The translations under genes were made by a program, and so were the position numbers. A stretch of DNA of 64,000 bases from Halomonas sp. I5-271120 (GTDB lineage Bacteria > Pseudomonadota > Gammaproteobacteria > Pseudomonadales > Halomonadaceae): contig NZ_CP130701.1 in the NCBI RefSeq assembly GCF_030553075.1, forward strand, positions 2,976,001-3,040,000, in the 5' to 3' direction. A model generated the notes under the pieces. The model was given only the letters and a program-made list of their open reading frames with translations, was not told the DNA's origin and made no database searches. This document shows positions 28,802 to 39,098 of the stretch, piece after piece (position 1 is the stretch's first letter; every line of letters begins with the position of its first letter).

Positions 28802-28865
28802 CACCGATGGGCCAAACGTCTAAGCCAGGTTCGGTTGACCTCTTGGGCGTTTTGAGAAACCTAGA

Positions 28866-30842
<1,977 letters not shown>

Positions 30843-30967
30843 GGGGGCTCCTGGGGCTGATCCTGAGGGCTGGTCGTGAAGACGCTGGTCATACTGGCTA
30901 GGCGGCGGTTGGCTTAAGCACACCCAGCGCAACAGGATACAGGTCCAGCCCGGTACCTGCCGCTCTG

Positions 30968-31882
30968 TCAGCCGCCTATCACGAGATTGCGGCCTCGGCG
31001 CTTGGCCGCATAGAGCCGCTGGTCGGCGCGCTCGAGCAACTGGTCGCGAAGCTCGCCGATGCGATGCTCGGCAATGCCGGTGCTGATGGTGATACCGCCA
31101 TTGGGCAGGCCGAAGTCATGGTGGGCGATTTCGCGGCGAAGGCGTTCGGCCAGGCCCTTACAGTGGGAGAGCGGCGTCAGTGGCAGCAATACGGCGAACT
31201 CCTCGCCGCCTAGCCTGGCCAGGCAGTCCTCTTCTCTAAACAGGCCATGGCACAAATCGGCGAGGCGGCGCAGCACCTTGTCGCCTTGCAGGTGGCCCCA
31301 GGTATCGTTGACGCGCTTGAAGTGATCGATGTCGATAATCATCAGTGACAGGGGCGTGCCATGTCGGTTGCTCAGAGAGATCTCCCGTCTCAGGTGGCAC
31401 ATCAGCTTGCGCCGATTGGGCAGGCCTGTGAGGTCATCGGTGTCTGACAGCTCACGGAGATGAGCCTGGTACTCGATCTGCTCGCTGATGTTGACCATTA
31501 GACCATTCCACAGGGTGCCGGTCCTCAAGCGCTCAGGTATAGCACGCACGGCGATCCAGTATTCTTCGCCTCCTGGCTCGCAGTGACGAAATTGCGTAGT
31601 CAAGGGCATCAGTGACTTGGCCGAGCGCTCTACGGCGACCATCAGGCGCGGAAAATCGTCAGGGTGCACATGGTCGAAGGCATGGCTGGCATCTTCGAGT
31701 AGGCGCTTGCGCTGCTCTGCATCGCCGAAAACTGCACTGTCGCCAGCCAGGTAGGGAAATCGCACCTTTCCGTGATGGCTACGATAAAACTGGAATACGA
31801 TACCGGGCAGGGACTCGGTCATGGCCTTGAGTCGATCCAGGTCGTGCCTGGTGTCATCCAATGAGGTGTCATCAAAAGCCAT
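30968..31882 (-). CDS. Diguanylate cyclase with PAS-like sensor domain
   Basis: The 304-residue soluble protein has a PAS-like N-terminal domain (~20-130) and a GGDEF domain (~140-304). The active site is intact: DIDHFKRVNDTWGHLQGD and LGGEEF. An RxxD inhibitory site (REED) lies five residues before GGEEF. It should make c-di-GMP from GTP in the cytoplasm, with feedback control. The signal sensed is unknown. Confidence 0.92.
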   Translation of the reverse strand: MAFDDTSLDDTRHDLDRLKAMTESLPGIVFQFYRSHHGKVRFPYLAGDSAVFGDAEQRKRLLEDASHAFDHVHPDDFPRLMVAVERSAKSLMPLTTQFRHCEPGGEEYWIAVRAIPERLRTGTLWNGLMVNISEQIEYQAHLRELSDTDDLTGLPNRRKLMCHLRREISLSNRHGTPLSLMIIDIDHFKRVNDTWGHLQGDKVLRRLADLCHGLFREEDCLARLGGEEFAVLLPLTPLSHCKGLAERLRREIAHHDFGLPNGGITISTGIAEHRIGELRDQLLERADQRLYAAKRRGRNLVIGG

Positions 31883-32255
31883 GATGCTATCTCTTTGCCA
31901 GGGCAGTCGGGGCCGATACGAAGTGCATGAAGCACTCCTGGATGGGGTAGATGCCTTACTGCCTCAAGGTGCCTGAGGGGAGGCGATTAGCATCACCGCG
32001 CAATATTATATGTTTATTTATTAGTAACGCACTGTACTACTGGTATGACGGTTTTTGTAAGAGATTGTAGCAATGGCTTGGCAACGTGAGGCTTCCAGCC
32101 GCTTTCACGGCAATACGATAGGGGGCCGGAGCTCGGCGGAATCGGCGATTGAACCTAAGGCTCAGAACGTGGAAGGAGCCGCGGGCAAGCAGGCCATGGC
32201 GGCCTGATAGGCTTTGCCCGCATGGGCTTAAGGCTTAAGTGGAGCTAGGTGGGGC
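31883..32255. other. Intergenic region between the cyclase and cfa
   Basis: This 373-bp gap includes an AT-rich promoter-like stretch at ~31990-32070 upstream of the minus-strand cyclase gene and a nested hairpin next to cfa. No credible small gene is seen. Confidence 0.4.
32181..32221 (-). terminator. Nested hairpin downstream of cfa
   Basis: Perfect 8-bp arms GCGGGCAA / TTGCCCGC (32181-32188 and 32214-32221) enclose an inner 6-bp stem CAGGCC / GGCCTG. It lies 35 bp past the cfa stop; there is no T-tract. Confidence 0.45.
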
Positions 32256-33407
32256 TCAACGTGCGGCGTCATAGCGGCCCTCACATCCCATGGAAAACAC
32301 TATTTGCCAGAGCTGAAGGTCCCGGGCTCGGAAGGCACCGGCACAGGCAGAGAGGTAGTAGCGGAACATGCGTCGAGTGGTGTCGTTGTAACGATCGGCT
32401 ATTTCCGGCCAGCGTGCGGTGAAGTTCTCGAGCCATGCCATCAGGGTTCGGTCGTAGTCGGCACCGAAGTTCTGCCAGTCCTCCATCAGCAGATAGCTCT
32501 CGCTGGCGCGGGAGATATGCATGGCGGAAGGCAGTACGCCGTTGGGGAAGATGTACTTATGGATCCACGGGTCGGCGCTAATCTCTGAATTGTTGGAACC
32601 GATGGTGTGTAACAGAAAGAGTCCGTCCGGGGTCAGCAAGCGAGCGACCGTGTCGAAGTAGGTCCGATAGTTGCGATGCCCAACATGCTCGAACATGCCG
32701 ATCGAAACGATTCGATCGTACTGTCCTTCGAGCTCGCGGTAGTCCTGCAGGTGGATCGTGACTGGCAGGTCTTGGCAGCGGTGGCGTGCCAGTTCGGCCT
32801 GCTCCTTGGAGATGGTGATACCGGTAACTTCCACCCCATAATGGCGAGCCGCATGTTCGGCGAAACTGCCCCAGCCGCAGCCGATGTCGAGAACTTTCAT
32901 GCCCGGGGCGAGATTCAACTTGCGAGCGGCCAGATCCAGTTTGGCGACCTGGGCTTGATGAAGCGTTTCGGCTTCCTTCCAGTAGGCACAGGAATAGCAG
33001 AGAGTCGGATCGAGCATGCGCTCGAAAAGGTCATTGCCCAGATCGTAATGGGCCTCGCCGACAATATAGGCTCGCGCCTTGCTCTGCAGGTTGAAGAGAC
33101 CGTTCTGCAGGCGGTACAGCATGCGTTCGGTAGGTGTGTGGGCGCGTTCACCTAGGCCATGGCGCAACATGCGATGGATCATCTCGTCGATCCGGTCGCA
33201 TTCCCACCAGCCCTCCATATAAGCTTCTCCGAGCCCCAGGGTGCCCTGGTGGAGCATGCGCGAGAAAATATCTGGATGCAGGACCTGCATGTCCCAGGGG
33301 GCCGAACCATTCAGGGCCACTCCTGAACCCTCCAAGAGTTGCTGGACGATCCGTCGGGCACGTGTATCGGGTAAGGCGATGGCTCCGATGCGCGGGTCGC
33401 TGGTCAT
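32256..33407 (-). CDS. cfa: Cyclopropane-fatty-acyl-phospholipid synthase
   Basis: Cfa adds a methylene group from S-adenosylmethionine to unsaturated acyl chains of membrane lipids, protecting against acid, salt and solvent stress. The 383-residue product has the SAM-binding motif KVLDIGCGWGSFAEHAA near residue 170 and Cfa blocks YDLGNDLFERMLDPTLCYSCAYW and FEHVGHRNYRTYF. ATG 33407 follows CAGGAG 6 nt upstream, so the frame to 33497 is not used. Confidence 0.95.
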   Translation of the reverse strand: MTSDPRIGAIALPDTRARRIVQQLLEGSGVALNGSAPWDMQVLHPDIFSRMLHQGTLGLGEAYMEGWWECDRIDEMIHRMLRHGLGERAHTPTERMLYRLQNGLFNLQSKARAYIVGEAHYDLGNDLFERMLDPTLCYSCAYWKEAETLHQAQVAKLDLAARKLNLAPGMKVLDIGCGWGSFAEHAARHYGVEVTGITISKEQAELARHRCQDLPVTIHLQDYRELEGQYDRIVSIGMFEHVGHRNYRTYFDTVARLLTPDGLFLLHTIGSNNSEISADPWIHKYIFPNGVLPSAMHISRASESYLLMEDWQNFGADYDRTLMAWLENFTARWPEIADRYNDTTRRMFRYYLSACAGAFRARDLQLWQIVFSMGCEGRYDAAR

Positions 33408-33622
33408 GGCTGTCTCCTGATCCGTCAGACAAGAGGTAATGCGGATGGGCCTGCCAAGTTGCTGTCCCGGATCCTTTACTACCCTTTGTTCATCCAACCG
33501 GTTTATCTAACTTGTGTATCAAACATAGCCAATAAGCTGCCGGTAAGCCTAATCCCTTCGTTTAACGTGGCCGGAAAACCGGTTTTAAAATCAATACCCT
33601 CATTATGACAAGGAGAATCGCC

Positions 33623-33949
33623 ATGCGCGTGATCGTTGATCTTTGCGTGGTACCACTGGGTGTCGGTGTGTCGGTGTCACCCTATATCGCGGCCTGCCAG
33701 CGAGAAATCGAGGCCGCCGGGCTAGAGCACAGCATGCATGCCTATGGCACCAACATAGAAGGCGGCTGGGATGAGGTCATGGCGGTGATCAAACGCTGTC
33801 ACGAAGTGGTTCATGAGCTGGGTGCGCCTCGCATTACCACGACCCTTAAGCTTGGGACACGCACCGACCGCGAGCAGCACATGCAGGACAAGGTGAGCAG
33901 TGTCGAGACCCTACTGGCCGCTCAGCGCCAGGGAGAGGACCAGGCCTGA
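33623..33949 (+). CDS. Thiamine-binding protein of the MTH1187/YkoF family
   Basis: The 108-residue product is a small alpha/beta protein of the former DUF77 family, with MRVIVDLCVVPLGVGVSVSPYIAACQREIE and MHAYGTNIEGGWDEVMAVIKRCHEVVHELGAPRITTTLKLG. Family members bind thiamine or related hydroxymethylpyrimidine compounds. ATG 33623 follows AAGGAG 8 nt upstream, so an ATG at 33605 is rejected. No TPP riboswitch-like leader is apparent. Confidence 0.85.
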   Translation: MRVIVDLCVVPLGVGVSVSPYIAACQREIEAAGLEHSMHAYGTNIEGGWDEVMAVIKRCHEVVHELGAPRITTTLKLGTRTDREQHMQDKVSSVETLLAAQRQGEDQA

Positions 33950-33971
33950 TCATTGGCGCTGACGTCTTGGC

Positions 33972-34013
33972 ATGTCTCGAATCGGCATGTTGATGTCTCG
34001 AATCGGCATGTTG
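33972..34013. repeat. 21-bp exact tandem duplication
   Basis: Two identical copies of a 21-bp unit that starts atgtctcgaatc and ends atgttg lie side by side (33972-33992, 33993-34013) just after the thiamine-binding gene. Confidence 0.92.
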
Positions 34014-34175
34014 ATGACTCTTCAGGAAAGCCCGGTTCATGCAGGCGGCATAGGCTTGAGGGGCTAAGATCCGCATGTGAGAGGCGATAACTATACCTAT
34101 CCCTGGGTGTGAGAACTGCATATCACGATGACGACATGGGGGCGGGGTGCGGTTAGACCTAGTACGTCATGTTCT

Positions 34176-34201
34176 AAGATGCCTCCCTCAGTGGGCATCT
34201 T
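34176..34201. other. Hairpin in the gap before the MarR gene
   Basis: Perfect 8-bp arms AAGATGCC / GGCATCTT flank a 10-nt loop. It may end transcription from the left, though no T-tract follows. Confidence 0.4.
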
Positions 34202-34235
34202 GCGGCGATGCCGGTAGGAATGGCGGATTAGACTA

Positions 34236-34263
34236 AGCGTGCGAACTATTTTATTCGCACGCT
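34236..34263. promoter_or_regulatory. 28-bp inverted repeat, putative MarR operator
   Basis: Perfect 10-bp arms AGCGTGCGAA and TTCGCACGCT flank the 8-bp AT-rich centre ctatttta, 92 bp before the MarR-family start. Size and symmetry suit a dimeric winged-helix repressor, so autoregulation is likely. Confidence 0.65.
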
Positions 34264-34354
34264 AACTTTTGATACAGTAGCCGGATGTTTTTCCTGCTAA
34301 TTCGCTTGGTGCCACCGCTATGGCGGCGGTACTGATGCTCAGGAGTCCGCTGCC

Positions 34355-34858
34355 ATGTCGACATCTCATCCTCACGATTGTTCTCCCGCCACCCTGCATG
34401 AGCCGCTAATGCCATCGCTTGGTGGAATGCTGGGACGCGTTCATCGTAAATGGCGCATGGCCATTACCACAGCGGTCAAGCCGCTGGGGATCACCGAGGC
34501 ACGCTGGACCGTCATGGTTCACCTCTCGAAGCTAGGAGAGGGCTGCACGCAGGGGGCCTTGGCGGCCGATCTGGGCATCGAAATGCCGTCTCTTTCCCGC
34601 ACCGTGAGCCAACTGGAAGCCCAGCAATTAATTGAGCGGCGCGGTGTGGCCGGTGATCGTCGTGCACGCAGCCTGTGGTTTACGCCGGCCGGCATTGACT
34701 GCCTTAGGGAACTCGAGTCACGTATCGAGTCGGTTCGCCAGCATCTTTATCGGGGCCTCAGCGACGAGCGTCTGAACGCTATAACCGACAGCCTCGGCAT
34801 GATCGAGGTCAATGCTCGCCAGCTGATCCGGCCGCATGAGCCCAAGGAGCGCTCGTGA
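34355..34858 (+). CDS. MarR family transcriptional regulator
   Basis: The 167-residue product has a winged-helix core: ITEARWTVMVHLSKLGEGCTQGALAADLGIEMPSLSRTVSQLEAQQLIERRGVAGDRRARSLWFTPAG. It is the first gene of an export operon and its stop overlaps the next gene's ATG (TGATG). It most likely represses the operon until a small aromatic or drug-like ligand binds. AGGAG lies 9 nt before the ATG. Confidence 0.9.
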   Translation: MSTSHPHDCSPATLHEPLMPSLGGMLGRVHRKWRMAITTAVKPLGITEARWTVMVHLSKLGEGCTQGALAADLGIEMPSLSRTVSQLEAQQLIERRGVAGDRRARSLWFTPAGIDCLRELESRIESVRQHLYRGLSDERLNAITDSLGMIEVNARQLIRPHEPKERS

Positions 34859-35922
34859 TGACGCCGGATCAACATTTTGCCCGCCTGGTGCGGTTCGCAC
34901 TGATCGTATTTGCCGTGTGTTTCCTCTATTTCCTGGCGGCCGATCTATGGATGCCAATGACTCCCCAGGCGCGCGTCATGCATCCGGTGGTGCGAGTCGC
35001 TCCCGAGGTCAGTGGCCGGGTCGCCACGGTGAGTGCTGCCAACAATCAACATGTCGACGCCGGTGAGCCACTGTTTACTCTCGATCGCAGGCCTTACCGG
35101 CTGGCGGTGGAGGATGCAGAGTTGGCGCTCGAAGAGGCTCAGCGCGAAAACGCGCAGCTCGATGCGTCGATTGCGGCAGCTAAGGCGACGCTCGCTGCCA
35201 ATCGCGCCGATGCCGACGAGCTGCGACAGGAAATGATGCGCGCCGAGCGACTGATCGCTCAGCACAGTATCTCCCGGCAGGACTACGACCAGACCCGCGC
35301 CAACGACCAGGCGGCCCGGGCGCAGGTGCAGGCCGCACAGGCAGAGATCGATGCTCTGCAGGCCGAGCGTGGCGGGCCAGACGACGATAATCTGCGCCTT
35401 CGTCAGGCGCATAACACGCTGGCCAAGGCGCGTCTCGATCTCAGGTACGCGAGCGTTCAGGCAGAGATCAGCGGCACGGTCTCCAATCTTCAGGTCAGTG
35501 CCGGTGACTACGCCAACGCCGGCAGCCCGATGCTGGCGCTGGTCAGCGACGAGGCGGATGTCATTGCCGACTTTCGCGAAAAGACGCTGCGCTCGGTGCA
35601 CCAAGGCGATGCAGCCAGTGTGATCTTCGATGCGTATCCTGGGCGCGTTTTCGATGCTCGAGTGGTGGGGCGAGATGCTGGCGTCAAGGATGGCCAGCTG
35701 CAGGCGGATGGCAGCCTGGCCGACCCCAAGAGTTCCGACCGCTGGGTGCGTGATGCACAGCGTCAGCGGCTGCATCTTGAACTTGAGGACGCCCCCGATG
35801 TGTTGGCGAGGCTGCCAACCGGCGCTCGCGCCTCGGTGCAGCTACATCCGGTCGGCGGGTTGGCAGCTTGGCTGGGTGCCCTCCAGGCTCGCCTGGTCAG
35901 TCTGATTCACTTCATCTATTGA
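34858..35922 (+). CDS. HlyD/EmrA family membrane fusion protein
   Basis: The ~354-residue product has one N-terminal membrane helix (~11-30), a split biotinyl-lipoyl domain (VVRVAPEVSGRVATVSAANNQHVDAGEPLF and ISGTVSNLQVSAGDYANAG), a coiled-coil hairpin (~85-180, Ala/Glu/Gln-rich) and a beta-barrel. It would link the inner-membrane pump to an outer-membrane channel not encoded here. ATG 34858 with AAGGAG 8 nt upstream is preferred to GTG 34855. Confidence 0.9.
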   Translation: MTPDQHFARLVRFALIVFAVCFLYFLAADLWMPMTPQARVMHPVVRVAPEVSGRVATVSAANNQHVDAGEPLFTLDRRPYRLAVEDAELALEEAQRENAQLDASIAAAKATLAANRADADELRQEMMRAERLIAQHSISRQDYDQTRANDQAARAQVQAAQAEIDALQAERGGPDDDNLRLRQAHNTLAKARLDLRYASVQAEISGTVSNLQVSAGDYANAGSPMLALVSDEADVIADFREKTLRSVHQGDAASVIFDAYPGRVFDARVVGRDAGVKDGQLQADGSLADPKSSDRWVRDAQRQRLHLELEDAPDVLARLPTGARASVQLHPVGGLAAWLGALQARLVSLIHFIY

Positions 35923-35930
35923 GGTCGTTC

Positions 35931-37004
35931 ATGAGTGGTCATGGCTCTCCGGCCTCCCGTTCCCTGAACGCTGACGCTTCGTCTTCGCGGCTGAGTCGGA
36001 ATGATCTGCGCCAGATCCTGCGCATCGCCTGTGGTGTGCTGCTGGGGTTTCTGATCTGCAAATTGATGAACTGGAATTACGGCACTTTCTTTGCCGTTTA
36101 CCCGGTGCTGCTGCTGGGGCTGGTGCCGGTGCTCACGGCTCACGTGATCCGCCAGTTCCTGGCCAGCATGCTGGTGGTCAGCGTCATCACGCTAGTCGTG
36201 GCGGGGGGCTTTGGTGACAAACTGGTGCCGATGACGCTGCTGGTCATGGGCATCTACGCCTGGCTGTTTCGTTGCATGACCCAGGGCCACCTGTTTCTGT
36301 TCGGCGCCCAGTGCGTCGTCAGCCTGTCGGTGCAGCTGAACTTCGTGAGCTACCCGCAGACCGACGTCTTCGACATCGTGACCAGCAACATCGTCGGCTC
36401 CATCATCACGGTGGCCATCGCCATGCTGATGCATGTCGTCTTCCCCGACGTGACGCCTCGCACGCCGCCCAAACGGCCGGCCAAGCCGGTCAGCAATCAG
36501 CGTCATGAGATCATCCTGGCAACGACCGTGGCGACGCTGTCGTTTCTGGTCTTCCAGGTCTTCGATCTCAAGGATTCACTGTCGGCCCAGGTGGCCTCGA
36601 TTCTGGTGTTGTTTCCACTCAACTGGCGGGGGGCCGGCATGGTCGGCAAACACCGGGCAGTGGGAACCCTGCTTGGCTGCAACGCGGGGCTTCTGGTGCA
36701 GATGGGATTGCTGGGCCACTACAACGTGCTGCCCTTTGCCGCCTTCGGGCTTTGGCTCGGCTGTCTGGTCTTCGCCCGCTACCACATTCTGGAGGGCGGC
36801 AGGCCGGCGACCGGTTTCGGAGGGCTGACCACGATGGCGATTCTCTTCGGTCAGTACCTGACCCCTCGGCAGGATCTTGTCTACGACGCGCTGTACCGCT
36901 TCAGTTCAGTGGCGACTGCGGTGCTATTGACGCTGATGGCTGTCTACGTCATGCATCACCTGCTCGACCGCTTCGCCGCGACGCGCCTTCAGCCTCTGGG
37001 CTGA
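35931..37004 (+). CDS. DUF2955 (FUSC-like) inner-membrane transporter
   Basis: The ~357-residue product has about ten hydrophobic helices in two groups, split by a basic/Pro-rich cytoplasmic loop (PRTPPKRPAKPVSNQRHE). The pattern suits the DUF2955 family, related to the fusaric acid/aromatic acid exporters (FUSC, AaeB) but shorter. Together with the upstream HlyD protein it should form an efflux pump; the substrate is unknown. It follows the HlyD gene by 8 nt. It ends 67 bp from convergent argP with no clear terminator between. Confidence 0.82.
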   Translation: MSGHGSPASRSLNADASSSRLSRNDLRQILRIACGVLLGFLICKLMNWNYGTFFAVYPVLLLGLVPVLTAHVIRQFLASMLVVSVITLVVAGGFGDKLVPMTLLVMGIYAWLFRCMTQGHLFLFGAQCVVSLSVQLNFVSYPQTDVFDIVTSNIVGSIITVAIAMLMHVVFPDVTPRTPPKRPAKPVSNQRHEIILATTVATLSFLVFQVFDLKDSLSAQVASILVLFPLNWRGAGMVGKHRAVGTLLGCNAGLLVQMGLLGHYNVLPFAAFGLWLGCLVFARYHILEGGRPATGFGGLTTMAILFGQYLTPRQDLVYDALYRFSSVATAVLLTLMAVYVMHHLLDRFAATRLQPLG

Positions 37005-37071
37005 GCGCGAGCAGGACGATGAGGGCGGCCAAGGTTGAAGGTGGCAGGAGTGACGGTGGCCAAGAACCCTG

Positions 37072-37983
37072 TCAGACAGAGCCAAGTTCGGAATTCTCGT
37101 GCATCGGCGCCAGCCATTGGCTACTGATGGTCAGCAGGTGGTCGGTCAGGGCAGCCAGTATCTGCCCGCCATGGCGCCAGTGGTGCCAGTAGAGAGGCAC
37201 GTCGATATGGCTGTGGGGGGCAATGTCCTGAAGCCATCCTTCTGACAGTTCCCGCGCCGCCTGGCGTTCCGGAATCAAGCCATAGCCCATGCCCGCCAGC
37301 GCCAGACGCACGAAGCCTTCCGATGAGGGGCAAAGGTGGTGGGGAAAGGGGGCGTGGTAGTCGCGCATGGCCAAATAGCGATGCTGCAGACGATCGTCTG
37401 GTCCATAAACGATGGCGGGCGCGGTAGCCAGTTGCTGATGCGTGACGCCCTCTGGGAAGTGCCTTGCCACATAGGCCGGGCTCGCGAGGGCGCGATAGCG
37501 CATGCTGCCGAGGGGGTGTGCGCGAGCACCTTGGACCGGGCGGGGCGTGGTGCAGATGCAGCCCGCCACTTCACCATCACGCATGCGCTTCAAGGCAACG
37601 TCCTGGTCTTCCACCACCAGGTCCATCAGCACGCGCTGCTCTTCGCAGAACTGACCCACCGCCGGTGGCCACCAGGTAGCGATACTGTCGGCGTTGATGG
37701 CCAGCCGCAGGCGCTGCTCGCTGTCGCCCAGCGCCGGCACCTGGTCCAGCAGGTCATGTTCGAGCAGGCCGACCTGCAGCACATGGTTGAGCAGCCGGCG
37801 CCCCAGCGGCGTCGGTGAGAGTTTGGGACTGCGGACCAGCACCGGCTGACCGAGCCGTGCCTCAAGCAGCTTGATGCGCTGCGAGACCGCAGATTGCGTG
37901 AGCCCCAGGTGTCTGGCGCCCCGCTCGAAGCCGGACTGGTCGACGACGGCAGCCAGTGCTTCGAGAAGCTTGTAATCGAGCAT
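37072..37983 (-). CDS. argP: LysR family regulator ArgP (IciA)
   Basis: The ~303-residue product has the LysR helix-turn-helix (YKLLEALAAVVDQSGFERGARHLGLTQSAVSQRIKLLEARLGQPVLVR) and a substrate domain with ArgP-type features (ADSIATWWPPAV, LVVEDQD). ArgP activates argO in response to arginine and is counteracted by lysine. It is divergent from the argO remnant across 118 bp of AT-rich DNA. ATG 37983 begins the HTH as in known ArgP, so the longer frame to 38061 is not used. Confidence 0.92.
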   Translation of the reverse strand: MLDYKLLEALAAVVDQSGFERGARHLGLTQSAVSQRIKLLEARLGQPVLVRSPKLSPTPLGRRLLNHVLQVGLLEHDLLDQVPALGDSEQRLRLAINADSIATWWPPAVGQFCEEQRVLMDLVVEDQDVALKRMRDGEVAGCICTTPRPVQGARAHPLGSMRYRALASPAYVARHFPEGVTHQQLATAPAIVYGPDDRLQHRYLAMRDYHAPFPHHLCPSSEGFVRLALAGMGYGLIPERQAARELSEGWLQDIAPHSHIDVPLYWHHWRHGGQILAALTDHLLTISSQWLAPMHENSELGSV

Positions 37984-38101
37984 CAGCGCGGTTAATTCCC
38001 CATTCTGCCAATTAATTTCACTTATCCACTCAGTCAAGCCTAGTCTGGCGGTGCTTTGCAAGTCGTTAATTGCCGAAACACAGAATTAGGAGTCGCTCAA
38101 G

Positions 38102-38694
38102 ATGTGGGTATCCGCCGTTCAGGGGCTGCTGGTGGGAGCGGGGCTGATCATCGCCATTGGCGCCCAGAATGCCTTTGTCCTCAGTCAGGGGCTGCGTCGT
38201 GAACATGTCTGGCTGGTCGCGGCCATCTGTGCGTTTGCGACTGGGTGCTGGGGTTAGGAACGCTGCTGGCCGAGCAGCACCTGCTGATGCTGCTGGCCCG
38301 CTGGGGCGGGGCGGCCTATCTGGCTTTCCTTGCCTGGCAATCGCTGCGGCGGGCCTGGCATTCGCATGCGCTACGTGCCGACTCTAGAGCACCGGCCTCG
38401 CGTCGGCAGGTGCTGTTGGCGACGCTGGCGGTCACGCTCTTAAACCCGCAGGTCTATCTGGACACCCTGGTGATGCTCGGGGTGGTGGGCGCTCTTCAGG
38501 AGAGCCCCGGTGGCTTCTTCATCGGCGCGGCGTTGGCCTCCTTCGGCTGGTTCTTCGGTCTGGTAGCGGCAGCGAGCTGGCTGGCCCCTAAACTGGCCAA
38601 CCCCAAGGCCTGGCGCGTCATCGATACTCTAATCGGGATCACCATGGCGGTGATTGCCTGGCGCCTGCTGGCCGGCGCCATGTTGCCTGCTTGA
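38102..38694 (+). pseudogene. argO: LysE/ArgO family amino acid exporter, frameshifted
   Basis: The gene should encode a ~197-residue basic-amino-acid exporter with six membrane helices. The first frame from ATG 38102 (AGGAG 9 nt upstream) reads [44 protein letters not shown] and stops at 38255-38257. The next frame continues the family sequence [31 protein letters not shown] to a stop at 38692-38694. One missing base near 38233-38236 accounts for the break; the total length is 593 nt, one short of a whole number of codons. Both halves are otherwise well conserved and the upstream signals are intact, so the lesion is recent or a sequencing error. Confidence 0.85.
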
Positions 38695-38743
38695 GCTCAA
38701 GCCGTCTTGGCCTGGGCACGCTAGATCGGGCGTCGTAGTTAAG

Positions 38744-38813
38744 GGTGTTACAGAAAAGGTGTTACAGAAAGGGCGATGCAGAGAGGGCGATGCAGAGAGG
38801 GTGATGCAGAGAG
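38744..38813. repeat. 14-bp tandem repeat, five copies
   Basis: Five adjacent 14-bp units run from 38744 to 38813: two of the form ggtgttacagaaa[a/g] and three of the form gg[c/t]gatgcagagag, followed by a partial unit. The two sub-types differ at four or five positions, so the array has expanded in steps. Confidence 0.9.
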
Positions 38814-38851
38814 GGCAGGTTAGGTCCGAGAAAACGGGACGATCAGGGCGT

Positions 38852-38869
38852 TGTAAATTTATCGTTACG
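38852..38869. promoter_or_regulatory. TyrR/PhhR box candidate upstream of hpd
   Basis: TGTAAA-N6-GTTACG keeps the full left half and TTAC of the right half of the TyrR box. It lies 230 bp before the hpd start. hpd is known to be under PhhR control in Pseudomonas; here that is inference. Confidence 0.5.
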
Positions 38870-39070
38870 GCTTGTCAGGTTTTCTCGCCACCCTCTGCCC
38901 ACGTTCAGAGCCTGCTGTCTCGGGCGTCATGTTTTCGTGACACCCCGCGGCGAAATCGCTCGCAGCCGGCGATGCGAAACCCGTTTTCCGGCGTTCCTCG
39001 CCACTTCGGCGGCCCCTAGGCTAGTTGTCACGGATCGCTTCTCGCCGCTTCCTGCGAGGGCACGACAACA

Positions 39071-39092
39071 ATGCCAAGGAAATGCCAAGGAG
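39071..39092 (+). repeat. 11-bp duplication carrying the hpd ribosome-binding site
   Basis: atgccaagga[a/g] occurs twice in tandem. Each copy brings an AAGGA Shine-Dalgarno core; the second is placed correctly before the hpd ATG at 39099. Confidence 0.85.
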
Positions 39093-39098
39093 ATTGCC

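Larger units (their letters stand above)
33950..34354. other. Intergenic region before marR-type gene
   Basis: This 405-bp gap holds a 21-bp tandem duplication, a hairpin at 34176-34201 and a 28-bp inverted repeat at 34236-34263. No credible gene is seen. Confidence 0.5.
38695..39098. other. Intergenic region between argO and hpd
   Basis: This 404-bp gap holds a 14-bp tandem array, a TyrR-box-like dyad and an 11-bp duplication at the hpd ribosome-binding site. No gene is seen. Confidence 0.55.

Noticed and set aside
33498..33622. TPP riboswitch before the thiamine-binding gene
   Set aside because: The short leader lacks the conserved CTGAGA and ACCTGA-type segments of a TPP aptamer.
33846..34121. 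Possible small minus-strand gene (91 codons) after the thiamine-binding gene
   Set aside because: It overlaps the end of a supported gene, and its repeated HADSRH residues only reflect the 21-bp duplication; no ribosome-binding site or family match.
38744..38813. Possible CRISPR array because of regular repeats
   Set aside because: The 14-bp units are directly adjacent without spacers, and no cas gene is present.
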